6,603 nucleotides of DNA, taken from Gammaproteobacteria bacterium. GTDB taxonomy: Bacteria > Pseudomonadota > Gammaproteobacteria > Granulosicoccales > Granulosicoccaceae. Each line of letters starts with the position of its first letter. Position 1 is the stretch's first letter. The DNA is taken from assembly GCA_019634245.1 (NCBI GenBank), contig JAHQVR010000309.1, positions 1-6,603 of the forward strand. Direction: 5' to 3'. The position numbers were made by a program, and so were the translations under genes. This document shows, one piece after another, positions 1 through 5,829 of the stretch. The notes under the pieces are model-generated. The model saw nothing but the letters and a program-made list of their open reading frames with translations, did not search any database and was not told where the DNA came from.

Positions 1-384
1 AGAAAGTAGCACTGCGCCCGTCGCCGCCCATCTCCCTGCCGCGCCAACAAGCAGATCGTAAAGGGACGCAATCAACCGTAAATCAGCGACCGGATTGAAC
101 CCACGGTTTAGCGCGCAGTACATGCCAAAGTCCGCGAGCTTCAGCGCGGTGATCACTGTCAAAAGGGCAACAAGTGCAATACGCAACGCCCGTCCGACCC
201 GTCTATCGCCTATTGCGATCAGGGCGAGCAGGACAAACGGTAATTCGAGCGGGAAAAGCAGCAGCGTTTTCCAACTTGCAGCAACCGGGTGGTTTGGCAA
301 GATAAGGACCAGATCTAGAGCCAACGCAGACAATGCAAATACCACAAGAGCGTGAAGCGAGTGCCTATGTTGCAATGAGCTCAT
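1..384 (-). CDS. Integral membrane protein, N-terminal part (runs off window)
   Basis: This reading frame starts at the ATG at 384-382 and stays open for 128 codons to base 1, so only the N-terminus is in the window. The start shares its A with the stop codon of the upstream phosphatidyltransferase gene (TGATG), the usual arrangement for translational coupling. The residues are mostly hydrophobic, with likely membrane spans near 13-30, 42-58 and 64-90. A segment reading DFGMYCALNRGFNPVADL follows the third span. I do not recognise the family with certainty. The layout resembles the membrane-anchor half of sulfatase/phosphoglycerol-transferase-like envelope enzymes, whose soluble catalytic domain would lie outside the window. 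Position directly after a CDP-alcohol phosphatidyltransferase suggests a role in lipid or envelope polymer modification. That function is inferred; the open frame, start and membrane character are seen. Confidence 0.75.
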   Translation of the reverse strand, partial: MSSLQHRHSLHALVVFALSALALDLVLILPNHPVAASWKTLLLFPLELPFVLLALIAIGDRRVGRALRIALVALLTVITALKLADFGMYCALNRGFNPVADLRLIASLYDLLVGAAGRWAATGAVLLS

Positions 385-1142
385 CAATTGTTCTGCCTCA
401 GCCAAACAATATCACGACCAAACGACCAGATCAGAGCAGACGCAACAGCCGCAACCAAAAAATCTAGCACACCATTAGCGAAGAATGGCACCTGCAGCAG
501 AATGAGAGCCGCGATCTGAAACACACACACCGTTTTGCGGCTGAAGCGGTCCGGCAACGGATTGTTTAGCCACGGCATAACAATTTTAGCTGAAACGAAC
601 AGATAGTAAGGCAGACCAAGTAGAATCACGATGGCCCCTGCCCCACTGTTCATCGCAGCAAAAAGCGCAAGCACCAGTGCAAACATCGCGTCAACCTGCA
701 TATCAAAATCCGCGCCGAATTGAGACACCAGGCCCTGCCTTCGCGCGAACCAGCCATCGAAGCCATCAAAAGACAACGCCAAAAGGGCAATAATCAGTAT
801 CCACCAACTGGGCGAAAGCCCCTCGATAAGAGATACAAACAGGACACCAACAAGAACCAGCCGCGCCAGTGTAAACAGATTGCAAAGACCCAGCTTGGCG
901 TGAGGATAGTCACGGTTCAGGCGCAGCCCCATCAGTGACGCCACAACCGCAAACGCGATTAAACCGACTAAAATGGTGTCCGGGCGCGCTGGCTCCCAAC
1001 CGATCAGCGCCGCGCTGATCACAATTAAAGCCGCTCCACCCAAGACACATGCCCACAAAAACGAACGCATAGATGGATGGCTAAGGGATCCATTGAAACC
1101 TGCGCTTATGCCCGTTGGGTTGTTTGTTGTCAGATCCGCCAT
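384..1142 (-). CDS. CDP-alcohol phosphatidyltransferase family membrane enzyme
   Basis: The product is a 252-residue integral membrane protein. It carries the full signature D-x2-D-G-x2-A-R-x8-G-x3-D-x3-D at D126, D129, G130, A133, R134, G143, D147 and D151. In this family these residues bind the divalent metals and the CDP group while an alcohol displaces CMP from a CDP-linked donor, usually CDP-diacylglycerol. Hydrophobic segments lie before the motif (about 28-50, 55-72, 92-125) and after it (about 153-190, 205-240). The alcohol substrate cannot be told from sequence: the protein matches no specific PgsA, PssA or Pcs pattern that I recognise. The gene starts 4 nt after the cytochrome b561 stop and overlaps the next gene by one base, so it is inside an operon. 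No strong Shine-Dalgarno precedes the ATG at 1142, consistent with coupling. M25 (1070) is an alternative start just before the first span. Confidence 0.93.
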   Translation of the reverse strand: MADLTTNNPTGISAGFNGSLSHPSMRSFLWACVLGGAALIVISAALIGWEPARPDTILVGLIAFAVVASLMGLRLNRDYPHAKLGLCNLFTLARLVLVGVLFVSLIEGLSPSWWILIIALLALSFDGFDGWFARRQGLVSQFGADFDMQVDAMFALVLALFAAMNSGAGAIVILLGLPYYLFVSAKIVMPWLNNPLPDRFSRKTVCVFQIAALILLQVPFFANGVLDFLVAAVASALIWSFGRDIVWLRQNN

Positions 1143-1146
1143 TGGT

Positions 1147-1791
1147 CTACAAATCGTTTTCTAGCACAGCATGCGTTGGGTTTGATCGACAAGGTTTCCC
1201 GTTATCAGCTTTTGTAGAATGGCCGGATTGGTTTTCATTCGCCATTCGTGCACCGATTATCATTCGGCGCAGGGTTCCATCCCGCAATACAAAGGCATGA
1301 TACATAGCTCCGCATACGTGAAGAACCACCAGCCCGGCGAGCGCTTTACCAAGCATAGCGTGGACAGCAAACCCAAAATCGGCAATCGCTTCAGATGTCG
1401 GCGCAATACTCCAAACAGTCCAGCGGTTGAAAATCACACTATCAATTCCCGTTGCCGAGCTAGCAATCCACCCGGACAAAGGCATTGCGATAAGCATACA
1501 ATAGAACAGCCGGTGCACCAAATGCGCTAGCTTATTCTGCAAATCTGAATCGCTTTCGACCGATTTAGGAACGGGTGAGTAGCGGTGCCACACAACCCGC
1601 ACGACAAACAGCACCAGCACGACGAAGCCGATGGTTTTATGGTAGCCAAAGTAAGCAATGGTAGCGAGAGACAACTCGGCCCGAGTCAACCAGAACCCCA
1701 TAACCAATACTACTAACACCAATACCGCGGTGATCCAGTGGATGGATCGGCTGACCCACCCGAACTGATTTAATGTGTTTTTGAAACTCAT
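1147..1791 (-). CDS. Cytochrome b561 (di-haem membrane electron carrier)
   Basis: This 214-residue four-helix membrane cytochrome belongs to the bacterial b561 (CybB/YceJ) family. Such proteins hold two b haems between helices and move electrons to or from quinol in the inner membrane. Candidate axial ligands are H18 in the SIHW motif of helix 1, H51 in GYHKTIG of helix 2, H144 in FAVHAMLGK and H158 in VVLHVCGAMYH of helix 4. Spans lie at about 12-33, 50-68, 92-112 and 143-168. The last 30 residues are polar and probably cytoplasmic. The start overlaps the yceI stop as ATGA, so translation is probably coupled. A b561 gene beside yceI is a common proteobacterial pairing (yceJ/yceI in E. coli). 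Length and ligands are intact, so the gene looks functional. Confidence 0.95.
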   Translation of the reverse strand: MSFKNTLNQFGWVSRSIHWITAVLVLVVLVMGFWLTRAELSLATIAYFGYHKTIGFVVLVLFVVRVVWHRYSPVPKSVESDSDLQNKLAHLVHRLFYCMLIAMPLSGWIASSATGIDSVIFNRWTVWSIAPTSEAIADFGFAVHAMLGKALAGLVVLHVCGAMYHAFVLRDGTLRRMIIGARMANENQSGHSTKADNGKPCRSNPTHAVLENDL

Positions 1792-2366
1792 GAAGGTTGA
1801 TCGATCTGCATCCGTGCGATGATCGACAGATTAATTTGATCACCAGCCATGTCAGACCAACCATCAGCACCAAAAGCTGATCTAGACAGCGAGCCCGTTA
1901 GATGCACTGCGAGCTTGCTATGATCTCCACTTTCGGTCCCGCGTTGACGATAAAGCTCTGCAATGAAGACTGTGGGCTTGGTGACGCCGCGTACTGTCAG
2001 GTTACCTTCGACACGAGCTTTTGCCCCTTCGCGCACAAACCGAGTGCTCTCAAACAGGATTTCGGGATGTTCTTTAGCCCACAATATCTGCTTGCTTTTC
2101 ATCCCCTGTGTCGCAAAGGGGAAACCAGCCTTAGCACCTTTGACATCAACGGCGACTGTCACGTCACTGTTTTGCAGATTCTCAAGATCTAAGATTATAT
2201 CCGCCGATGCGACAGGCATCGTACCTTTGATTTCATCCGGCCCCAGATACCAGCCAAAGTCGACCTGGCTTTGGTCAGCTTGCAGCACATACTTTTGAGG
2301 TGCCGCTTGGGCGGTACCGAAACAGCCTGTGATCATCACAACAGTAAGAGCGTTCCAAAAACGCAT
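1788..2366 (-). CDS. yceI: YceI-family periplasmic protein
   Basis: The product is a 192-residue exported protein of the YceI (lipocalin-like beta-barrel) family. Structures of this family show a hydrophobic pocket that binds polyisoprenoid or related amphiphiles. The N-terminus is a signal peptide with a likely SPase I site after AQA (residue 21). ITGC at 12-15 also fits a lipobox, so lipid anchoring at C15 cannot be excluded. Family hallmarks are the early VDFGWYLG strand, the ILFESTRFV segment near 103-111, VEGNLTVRGVTKPTVF near 118-133, and SRSAFGADGWSDM near 160-173. The start is supported by an AAAGGA ribosome site (revcomp of 2373-2378) about 6 nt upstream of the ATG. It is the first gene of the operon and overlaps the b561 gene by 4 nt. 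The likely role is lipid/quinone-related envelope maintenance, which is inferred. Confidence 0.95.
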   Translation of the reverse strand: MRFWNALTVVMITGCFGTAQAAPQKYVLQADQSQVDFGWYLGPDEIKGTMPVASADIILDLENLQNSDVTVAVDVKGAKAGFPFATQGMKSKQILWAKEHPEILFESTRFVREGAKARVEGNLTVRGVTKPTVFIAELYRQRGTESGDHSKLAVHLTGSLSRSAFGADGWSDMAGDQINLSIIARMQIDQPS

Positions 2367-2393
2367 AGTTGATCCTTTTCAAAATGCAGTCGA

Positions 2394-2425
2394 CCGATAG
2401 CGTGTGCGACCGTTTACTTGGATCA
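2394..2425 (-). promoter_or_regulatory. Candidate ECF-sigma (RpoE/ChrR-type) promoter of the yceI operon
   Basis: Reading the minus strand, TGATCC (2425-2420) is followed after 18 nt by GCTATC (2401-2396), about 30 nt before the yceI ATG. TGATCC is the -35 element I associate with the RpoE-ChrR singlet-oxygen regulon of Rhodobacter relatives. The -10 match is weaker. The location, just upstream of the ribosome site of an envelope operon, is sensible. It is a motif match only. Confidence 0.3.
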
Positions 2426-2463
2426 TTCCGCCGTGTGGGTTCGATCGTTTGTTTTTACGTAGT

Positions 2464-2492
2464 ATTAAATCGACATACTCGTGGTATTTAAT
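2464..2492. repeat. Short AT-rich inverted repeat upstream of the yceI operon
   Basis: ATTAAAT (2464-2470) and ATTTAAT (2486-2492) form a 7-bp inverted repeat with a 15-nt spacer, about 100 nt upstream of yceI. The centre-to-centre distance of roughly two helical turns would suit a dimeric regulator. It could equally be chance in AT-rich DNA. Confidence 0.25.
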
Positions 2493-3000
2493 GTGCGTTG
2501 CCAACTTGTTTACGGATCGCGATGGCTTCAACAAACATCACATTGGCACATTGCGATGCCATCAGTGGAGGCATCCACGCCATCAACAAAGCCTGCTTTG
2601 GATTTGAGCAAACGTGGCTCATTCCTGCATCGAATTCGCCCGGTCAGTAAAATACGGCGAAGTGAATTGGTTGCTCTGACCCGCCTGGCAAATAACCTCT
2701 GGTTAGTCGAACACGGCAAATATCATCTACATATCAATATGATACTATGTATTGCACCACATATAGGTTACCGGTGCAAACCTCGGACTGTTTCGGAGGG
2801 CATTGCTGTTGCGGAACAAAGACGGTGTTCACGTCGTATCGGCGCGCCGGTCATAACCCACTCAGAAGGGTCGGTATTTCGTCCATGTCACCGATCCTCA
2901 TGACACCGCGATCGCAGGGCAGTGAATCTGCGGTGGATGGTTTGGGGCATAGGTCTGACATCATTCATCGCAGAGTTAAGGAACTACCCTTGCTTGCTCG
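2493..3000. other. Gene-poor stretch with no recognised coding content
   Basis: Several ORFs of 60-140 codons overlap here on both strands. None has a good ribosome site, a recognisable domain or a convincing amino-acid composition: the translations are rich in Cys, His, Arg and Ser, as random frames are. I see no tRNA, rRNA or CRISPR pattern. The only small structure is a 6-bp inverted repeat, TATCAT/ATGATA (2721-2744). Being next to IS remnants, the stretch is most likely decayed former coding or intergenic DNA. Confidence 0.5.
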
Positions 3001-3086
3001 AAAGGAGTATGGATGTGAAAACGAATACCATTGCAGTCGCGATTGCACTTACGATGCATGTGTCGCAAACTCTGGAGTCTATTTGA
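3001..3086 (+). pseudogene. Possible 5' remnant of a secreted-protein gene (RBS plus signal-like leader)
   Basis: A strong Shine-Dalgarno AAAGGAG (3001-3007) is followed after 7 nt by a GTG (3015) that opens 23 codons, ending at TGA 3084-3086. The peptide begins MKTNTIAVAIALTMHV, which reads as a charged n-region followed by a hydrophobic signal-peptide core. An in-frame ATG at 3009 also exists but lies only 1 nt from the SD. No coding sequence continues past the stop, and an IS6 transposase remnant begins about 60 bp later. The simplest reading is the 5' end of an exported protein's gene truncated by insertion or deletion. A genuine 23-residue small membrane or leader peptide is the alternative. 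The SD and leader are seen; the identity is not known. Confidence 0.35.
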
Positions 3087-3146
3087 CGAGCATGCTTGAT
3101 CTGAGGTTTGTACTCGTAGATTAGTGTTCGAATAGGTTACTTGAGC

Positions 3147-3627
3147 ATGATCTCATTGAAGGGCCGTCATTTCCCCAAGGATGCGGTTTTGTACGCCGTG
3201 TACTTCCGTGACCTAGAAGAGATCATGGCCAAACACGGCGTGCAGGTGGATCACGCTACACTTAACAGGTGGGTCGTTAAGTATTCACCGATGATCGCAG
3301 TAAAAGCGCAATCGAAGAAAGGCCCAACGCTGAGCTCCTGGCGCATGGACGAGACCTATATTCGTGTTCGCGGCAAATGGATGTACCTCTATCGAGCCGT
3401 CGACAAAGTAGGAGACACCCTTGATTTCATGCTGTCCGATCGCAGGAACCGTCCCACAGTCGCTAGGTTCTTTGCCAAAGCGCTGCCTTCAAATGGAATC
3501 CCGAGCAAGATCGTCATCGACAAAAGTGGGGCCAACGCGGCGGGCATTCGAGAGGTGAACAAAATCCTTAATCGGTTTGACTGCCCAGCCAAAATCCAAA
3601 CGGTCAGGTCCAAGTATTTGAATAACC
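3147..3627 (+). pseudogene. IS6-family transposase, truncated and internally deleted
   Basis: The sequence encodes the N-terminal two thirds of an IS6-family DDE transposase starting MISLKGRHFPKD. The ATG at 3147 matches the family start better than the upstream TTG at 3141. Recognisable blocks are FRDLEEIMAKHGVQVDHATL, LNRWVVKYSP, the first catalytic Asp in SWRMDETYIRVRGKW, the second in KIVIDKSGAN, and VRSKYLNN. Homology stops right after KYLNN, where the family normally continues with the catalytic Glu in an EQDH motif. The remaining in-frame codons to 3686 are unrelated. About 8 residues (24 nt) of the YVRY...SY segment expected between AVxF and RDLEEI are also missing near 3204-3207. With no Glu, no C-terminus and no visible terminal inverted repeats, the element cannot move by itself. 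Family resemblance is from memory, not from a search. Confidence 0.88.
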
Positions 3628-3673
3628 TGATCTGTCTGCCATCAACACCCATGGAACAGGCTAGGGTCAGGGC

Positions 3674-3759
3674 TCATAGCCAATAGATCACGAGTGCTGC
3701 GAGGACGATTGCTGACAGGAAGACCTTCGAGCGCCTGTCGTAGCGGGCTGCCACACGCC
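3674..3759 (-). pseudogene. IS5-family transposase, 3' terminal fragment
   Basis: The minus-strand frame ending at TGA 3676-3674 encodes RRVAARYDRRSKVFLSAI followed by VLAALVIYWL and stop. This is the characteristic C-terminus of IS427-group transposases, downstream of the catalytic Glu. Upstream of this point the frame is not homologous, because the sequence jumps to the 5' fragment of the same element in a different reading phase. Confidence 0.8.
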
Positions 3760-3914
3760 GAAGGGGCGTCGCACCATCTCTACTCATTGCGATTAATGAA
3801 GATTATGCCGCTCAACACATGTCGATTATCAACGCGTGGTTTGCCGCGGGACTTGCGAAAGAAAGGCTCAAGGCGCGCTATCTGCGCATCCGTCGGCCAG
3901 AAAAGATCAGACAT
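3760..3914 (-). pseudogene. IS5-family transposase, 5' fragment
   Basis: From ATG 3914 the frame reads MSDLFWPTDAQIARLEPFF, then KPRVDNRHVLSGIIFINRNE, followed by a TAG stop (3782-3780), then RWCDAPSA in the same frame. In intact family members the stop position reads Leu (RNGLRWCDAPSA), so the TAG is an acquired nonsense mutation. Homology ends at the internal deletion junction near 3755-3760. Only the start of the first ORF remains; no catalytic residues are present. An ATG two codons earlier (3920) is an alternative start. Confidence 0.8.
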
Positions 3915-3976
3915 GGTCATCGCTTTCGAACCGCGAATCACGCAGCCAGGCGGAAATCAATGGGTCATAACCCTAG

Positions 3977-4134
3977 CCTACCATTGCTTCTGATTAAAAG
4001 GATCTATGAAAAGCGCGCAGGCCGAAACCATAGCGATTTTCGCCCCAGTTAATATGCATGAGTGTTGTTTAAGACACTCTACGTATGTCGATGAAGTAGT
4101 GAAGGCTGAGGTATAGAGAGAAGGGATTTCAAAA
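3977..4134 (+). promoter_or_regulatory. Upstream region of the 533-aa gene, with small inverted repeat and RBS
   Basis: No gene is recognised here. GAGTGT (4060-4065) and ACACTC (4074-4079) form a 6-bp inverted repeat with an 8-nt spacer, 56 nt before the start codon. This could be an operator or a hairpin in the leader. A purine-rich ribosome site, GAGAAGGGA (4118-4126), precedes the ATG at 4135 by 8 nt. I could not pick out a convincing -35/-10 pair. Confidence 0.45.
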
Positions 4135-5736
4135 ATGTCAGGCCCAGAAGGCACTACTTCTGCTACAGGTAGAACGCAACCGCTGACTCCTACTCCAGAC
4201 GACACTACTTGTTCTACAGGTAGAAAGCAACTGATAGCTCCTGGTAGAACCAGAAAATCGAGAAGGGACGCCACCTTCACCCCCCGACACCCAGAGTTCT
4301 CAAAGTTTGCAACAAAAAATACAGGCTCAGTACCGCCGAAGGTTGGTGCGGGTGCGCGTCAACGAGCGACTCACTTGTCATCTAGTTCCCGCCAAATGTC
4401 TCAAAAACAAATGTGGTCAAGTAACCCTGAACAGGTAAATTTTTCATTTCGAGGCACTGGAGGAAAGTCGGTGATGCTCTCATCAACAGGCTCTGCTGTA
4501 GATCGATCCGGTGGGAATAAATTATTTATAGTACCTCCATTCGAATCCGTAACCGGGCCGGGCTCAGACGGCGCTACCCTTTCTGTACACTCCAAGCCAC
4601 CGCCAGCTCCTCCTAAAATTAAAAAAGGAAAAGTGGAAGCCACGGCAACCTACAAACAAGAAGTTGCAATGCAGCCTAAGCTCCAAGGAGATTATTCTGA
4701 TTCATTCCAAAGCAATGAAAAAGTGATGCCGAAGATCTCATCAAAAGACCCTGTTGTAGATCCCAGCAGGGTTAAGGGCAGTAAACCACTTCTGCAAGAA
4801 AGGAATTCGATGGCTACGGTAGCATCGAGGAATACGGCATTATCGCCGGTGTTTAAAGATTTGACTAAAAATGCGCAGGTAGAATTGGAACAGGCTCTTG
4901 ATTTGATGAGTGAATTTGATGACTATACGGACCCTTACTATGTCGCGAACTTAGATATTTACGGTGCGAATACACTAATAGCTAAAGTAAATTTCTTATA
5001 CCGTGAGCTAAAGGGTCCAGATTCATTAATCCGTTATATTGAAGGGAAAAGGAAAGACCTTGGGGTGACTGACAAGATAGCAGATGTAGAAGCTGTAAAA
5101 ACGAAAAAAGATCTTCGTCAAGTGCAGAAAAGGCTTATGGTAGCTATTAATAAAATCATGACAATCCCAGGTGCGGGTAAAGAGCAAGAGTTTTTTGATG
5201 CGGCGCGAACAAACGTAATGGTAGCGAAAGATGTGCGCCAAGAAAACAACAGACAAATGGTAGCGCCAGATGTGCGCCAAGAAACATCCGCAAAAGAAGA
5301 AACATCCGCAAAAGAAGAAACATCCGCAAAAGAAGAAACATCCGCAAAGATGGATGAATTAGGAAAAAAGACTTACGTTGCGGATTATAATGTTATTGAG
5401 AATATCAAGTCTTCTGTCGAAAATACTATGACTTTTAGGATATTCAAGTTCTTCACTCGTGGAAATTATGAAATTGGCATCCATAAACTTAGGTCAAAAC
5501 TCTTCTACGACCATATGAATATAGATAAATACAAAAAGGACTCTGATGGAAGTATGTATTGTGTAACAGAAAGGCCGCCATCCGGGATTCTTTCTACGAT
5601 TAAGTTGATTTATGACTGTAGGGTTAAGCAGGGGACGAATAAAAATTCTGTGGATGTCCAGAACGCTCGTACAGTTATGTACGAAATGAGAGCTGGAGAA
5701 CTGAAAGGAAAGACCGCCGCCAACCCAAGCCTATGA
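4135..5736 (+). CDS. Hypothetical 533-aa repeat-containing protein, effector-like architecture
   Basis: I do not recognise a family. Residues 1-245 are rich in Ser, Thr, Pro, Gly and Lys, lack hydrophobic runs and look disordered. They include a 17-residue imperfect repeat (about 6-19 and 23-36) and a proline-rich patch SKPPPAPPKIKKGK (153-166). Residues 246-345 look helical and acidic/basic mixed. Then come a 13-residue repeat (MVAKDVRQENNRQ, MVAPDVRQETSAK; 362-387) and four ETSAK units (383-405). Residues 406-533 form a more ordered, Lys/Tyr-rich C-terminal region. There is no signal peptide or membrane span. A Ser/Thr/Gly-rich start, disordered N-terminus and folded C-terminus are typical of type III or IV secreted effectors, but no secretion gene or chaperone is identifiable here. 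Lower GC and A/T-rich codons (AAA, GAA, GTA, TTA) differ from the left operon, suggesting transfer. The start is supported by GAGAAGGGA upstream. The long uninterrupted frame makes coding very likely. Confidence 0.85.
   Translation: MSGPEGTTSATGRTQPLTPTPDDTTCSTGRKQLIAPGRTRKSRRDATFTPRHPEFSKFATKNTGSVPPKVGAGARQRATHLSSSSRQMSQKQMWSSNPEQVNFSFRGTGGKSVMLSSTGSAVDRSGGNKLFIVPPFESVTGPGSDGATLSVHSKPPPAPPKIKKGKVEATATYKQEVAMQPKLQGDYSDSFQSNEKVMPKISSKDPVVDPSRVKGSKPLLQERNSMATVASRNTALSPVFKDLTKNAQVELEQALDLMSEFDDYTDPYYVANLDIYGANTLIAKVNFLYRELKGPDSLIRYIEGKRKDLGVTDKIADVEAVKTKKDLRQVQKRLMVAINKIMTIPGAGKEQEFFDAARTNVMVAKDVRQENNRQMVAPDVRQETSAKEETSAKEETSAKEETSAKMDELGKKTYVADYNVIENIKSSVENTMTFRIFKFFTRGNYEIGIHKLRSKLFYDHMNIDKYKKDSDGSMYCVTERPPSGILSTIKLIYDCRVKQGTNKNSVDVQNARTVMYEMRAGELKGKTAANPSL
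4150..4242 (+). repeat. 51-bp-period imperfect direct repeat in the 5' coding region
   Basis: The 42-nt segment at 4150-4191 recurs at 4201-4242 with 34 of 42 positions identical by eye. It encodes GTTSATGRTQPLTP and DTTCSTGRKQLIAP. The period is 17 codons, so the frame is kept. The divergence suggests an old duplication. Confidence 0.8.
5218..5285 (+). repeat. 39-bp-period direct repeat encoding MVAxDVRQE
   Basis: ATGGTAGCGAAAGATGTGCG at 5218 recurs at 5257 as ATGGTAGCGCCAGATGTGCG, and both are followed by CCAAGAAA. The units are 13 codons apart and encode MVAKDVRQENNRQ and MVAPDVRQETSAK. The block runs directly into the 18-bp repeats. Confidence 0.85.
5281..5349 (+). repeat. 18-bp tandem repeat, four copies (EETSAK)
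   Basis: GAAACATCCGCAAAA occurs at 5281, 5299 and 5317, and as GAAACATCCGCAAAG at 5335, spaced by GAA. This makes a perfect 18-bp period encoding (E)ETSAK units. Copies are identical apart from the final base, pointing to recent expansion by slippage. Gain or loss of a unit would keep the frame. Confidence 0.95.
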
Positions 5737-5829
5737 CCGTCAGCGTAATCCCTCCTGGGTTTCAGGTTCAGAAACCATTGCTGTTGGTCATACCCAGTTG
5801 GATAAGCTAATCGATTTGGTGAGCCAATC

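Larger units (their letters stand above)
3661..3976 (-). mobile_element. 308-bp internally deleted IS5-family (IS427-group-like) element with CTAG repeats
   Basis: The element spans 3665-3972. It is flanked on both sides by CTAG (3661-3664 and 3973-3976), fitting the YTAR target duplications of IS5-family elements. Its ends are imperfect inverted repeats: GGTCAGGGCTCAT on the left and, on the opposite strand, GGTTATGACCCAT on the right, 9 of 13 identical. Read on the minus strand it contains the first ~52 codons of the upstream transposase ORF joined directly to the last ~30 codons of the downstream ORF. About 500 bp of the usual ~0.8 kb element is therefore missing. The interior retains both termini, so it might be mobilised by a full-length relative elsewhere in the genome. 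Boundaries are read directly; group assignment rests on recognised protein ends. Confidence 0.82.

Noticed and set aside
95..355. Plus-strand 86-codon ORF at the left edge
   Set aside because: It is the antisense shadow of the minus-strand membrane protein frame, which is coupled to the upstream operon gene and has clear membrane spans; the plus-strand translation is Arg/Ser-rich with no domain.
720..1530. Several plus-strand ORFs opposite the transferase and b561 genes
   Set aside because: They lie antisense to two confidently identified genes with intact motifs and have compositions typical of shadow frames.
2436..2452. GGGTTCGATC as a tRNA T-arm
   Set aside because: No matching acceptor stem, anticodon arm or D-arm could be found around it on either strand.
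2404..3124. Plus-strand ORFs of 67, 140 and 125 codons in the gene-poor stretch
   Set aside because: They overlap one another in different frames, lack ribosome sites, are rich in Cys/His/Arg, and show no motif that I can name.
3694..4052. Plus-strand ORFs across the miniature IS5-family element
   Set aside because: The minus strand carries recognisable transposase ends here, so the plus-strand frames are shadows.
3978..4280. Minus-strand 100-codon ORF overlapping the start of the 533-aa gene
   Set aside because: Most of it is antisense to the repeat-bearing N-terminus of the 533-aa protein; there is no ribosome site or domain, and its hydrophobic look follows from the opposite strand's composition.
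5026..5347. Minus-strand ORFs with RMFLLL repeats
   Set aside because: The RMFLLL repetition is the reverse complement of the ETSAK tandem repeat and not an independent protein repeat.
5281..5349. CRISPR array
   Set aside because: The units are 18 bp, contiguous and coding, with no unique spacers between them.
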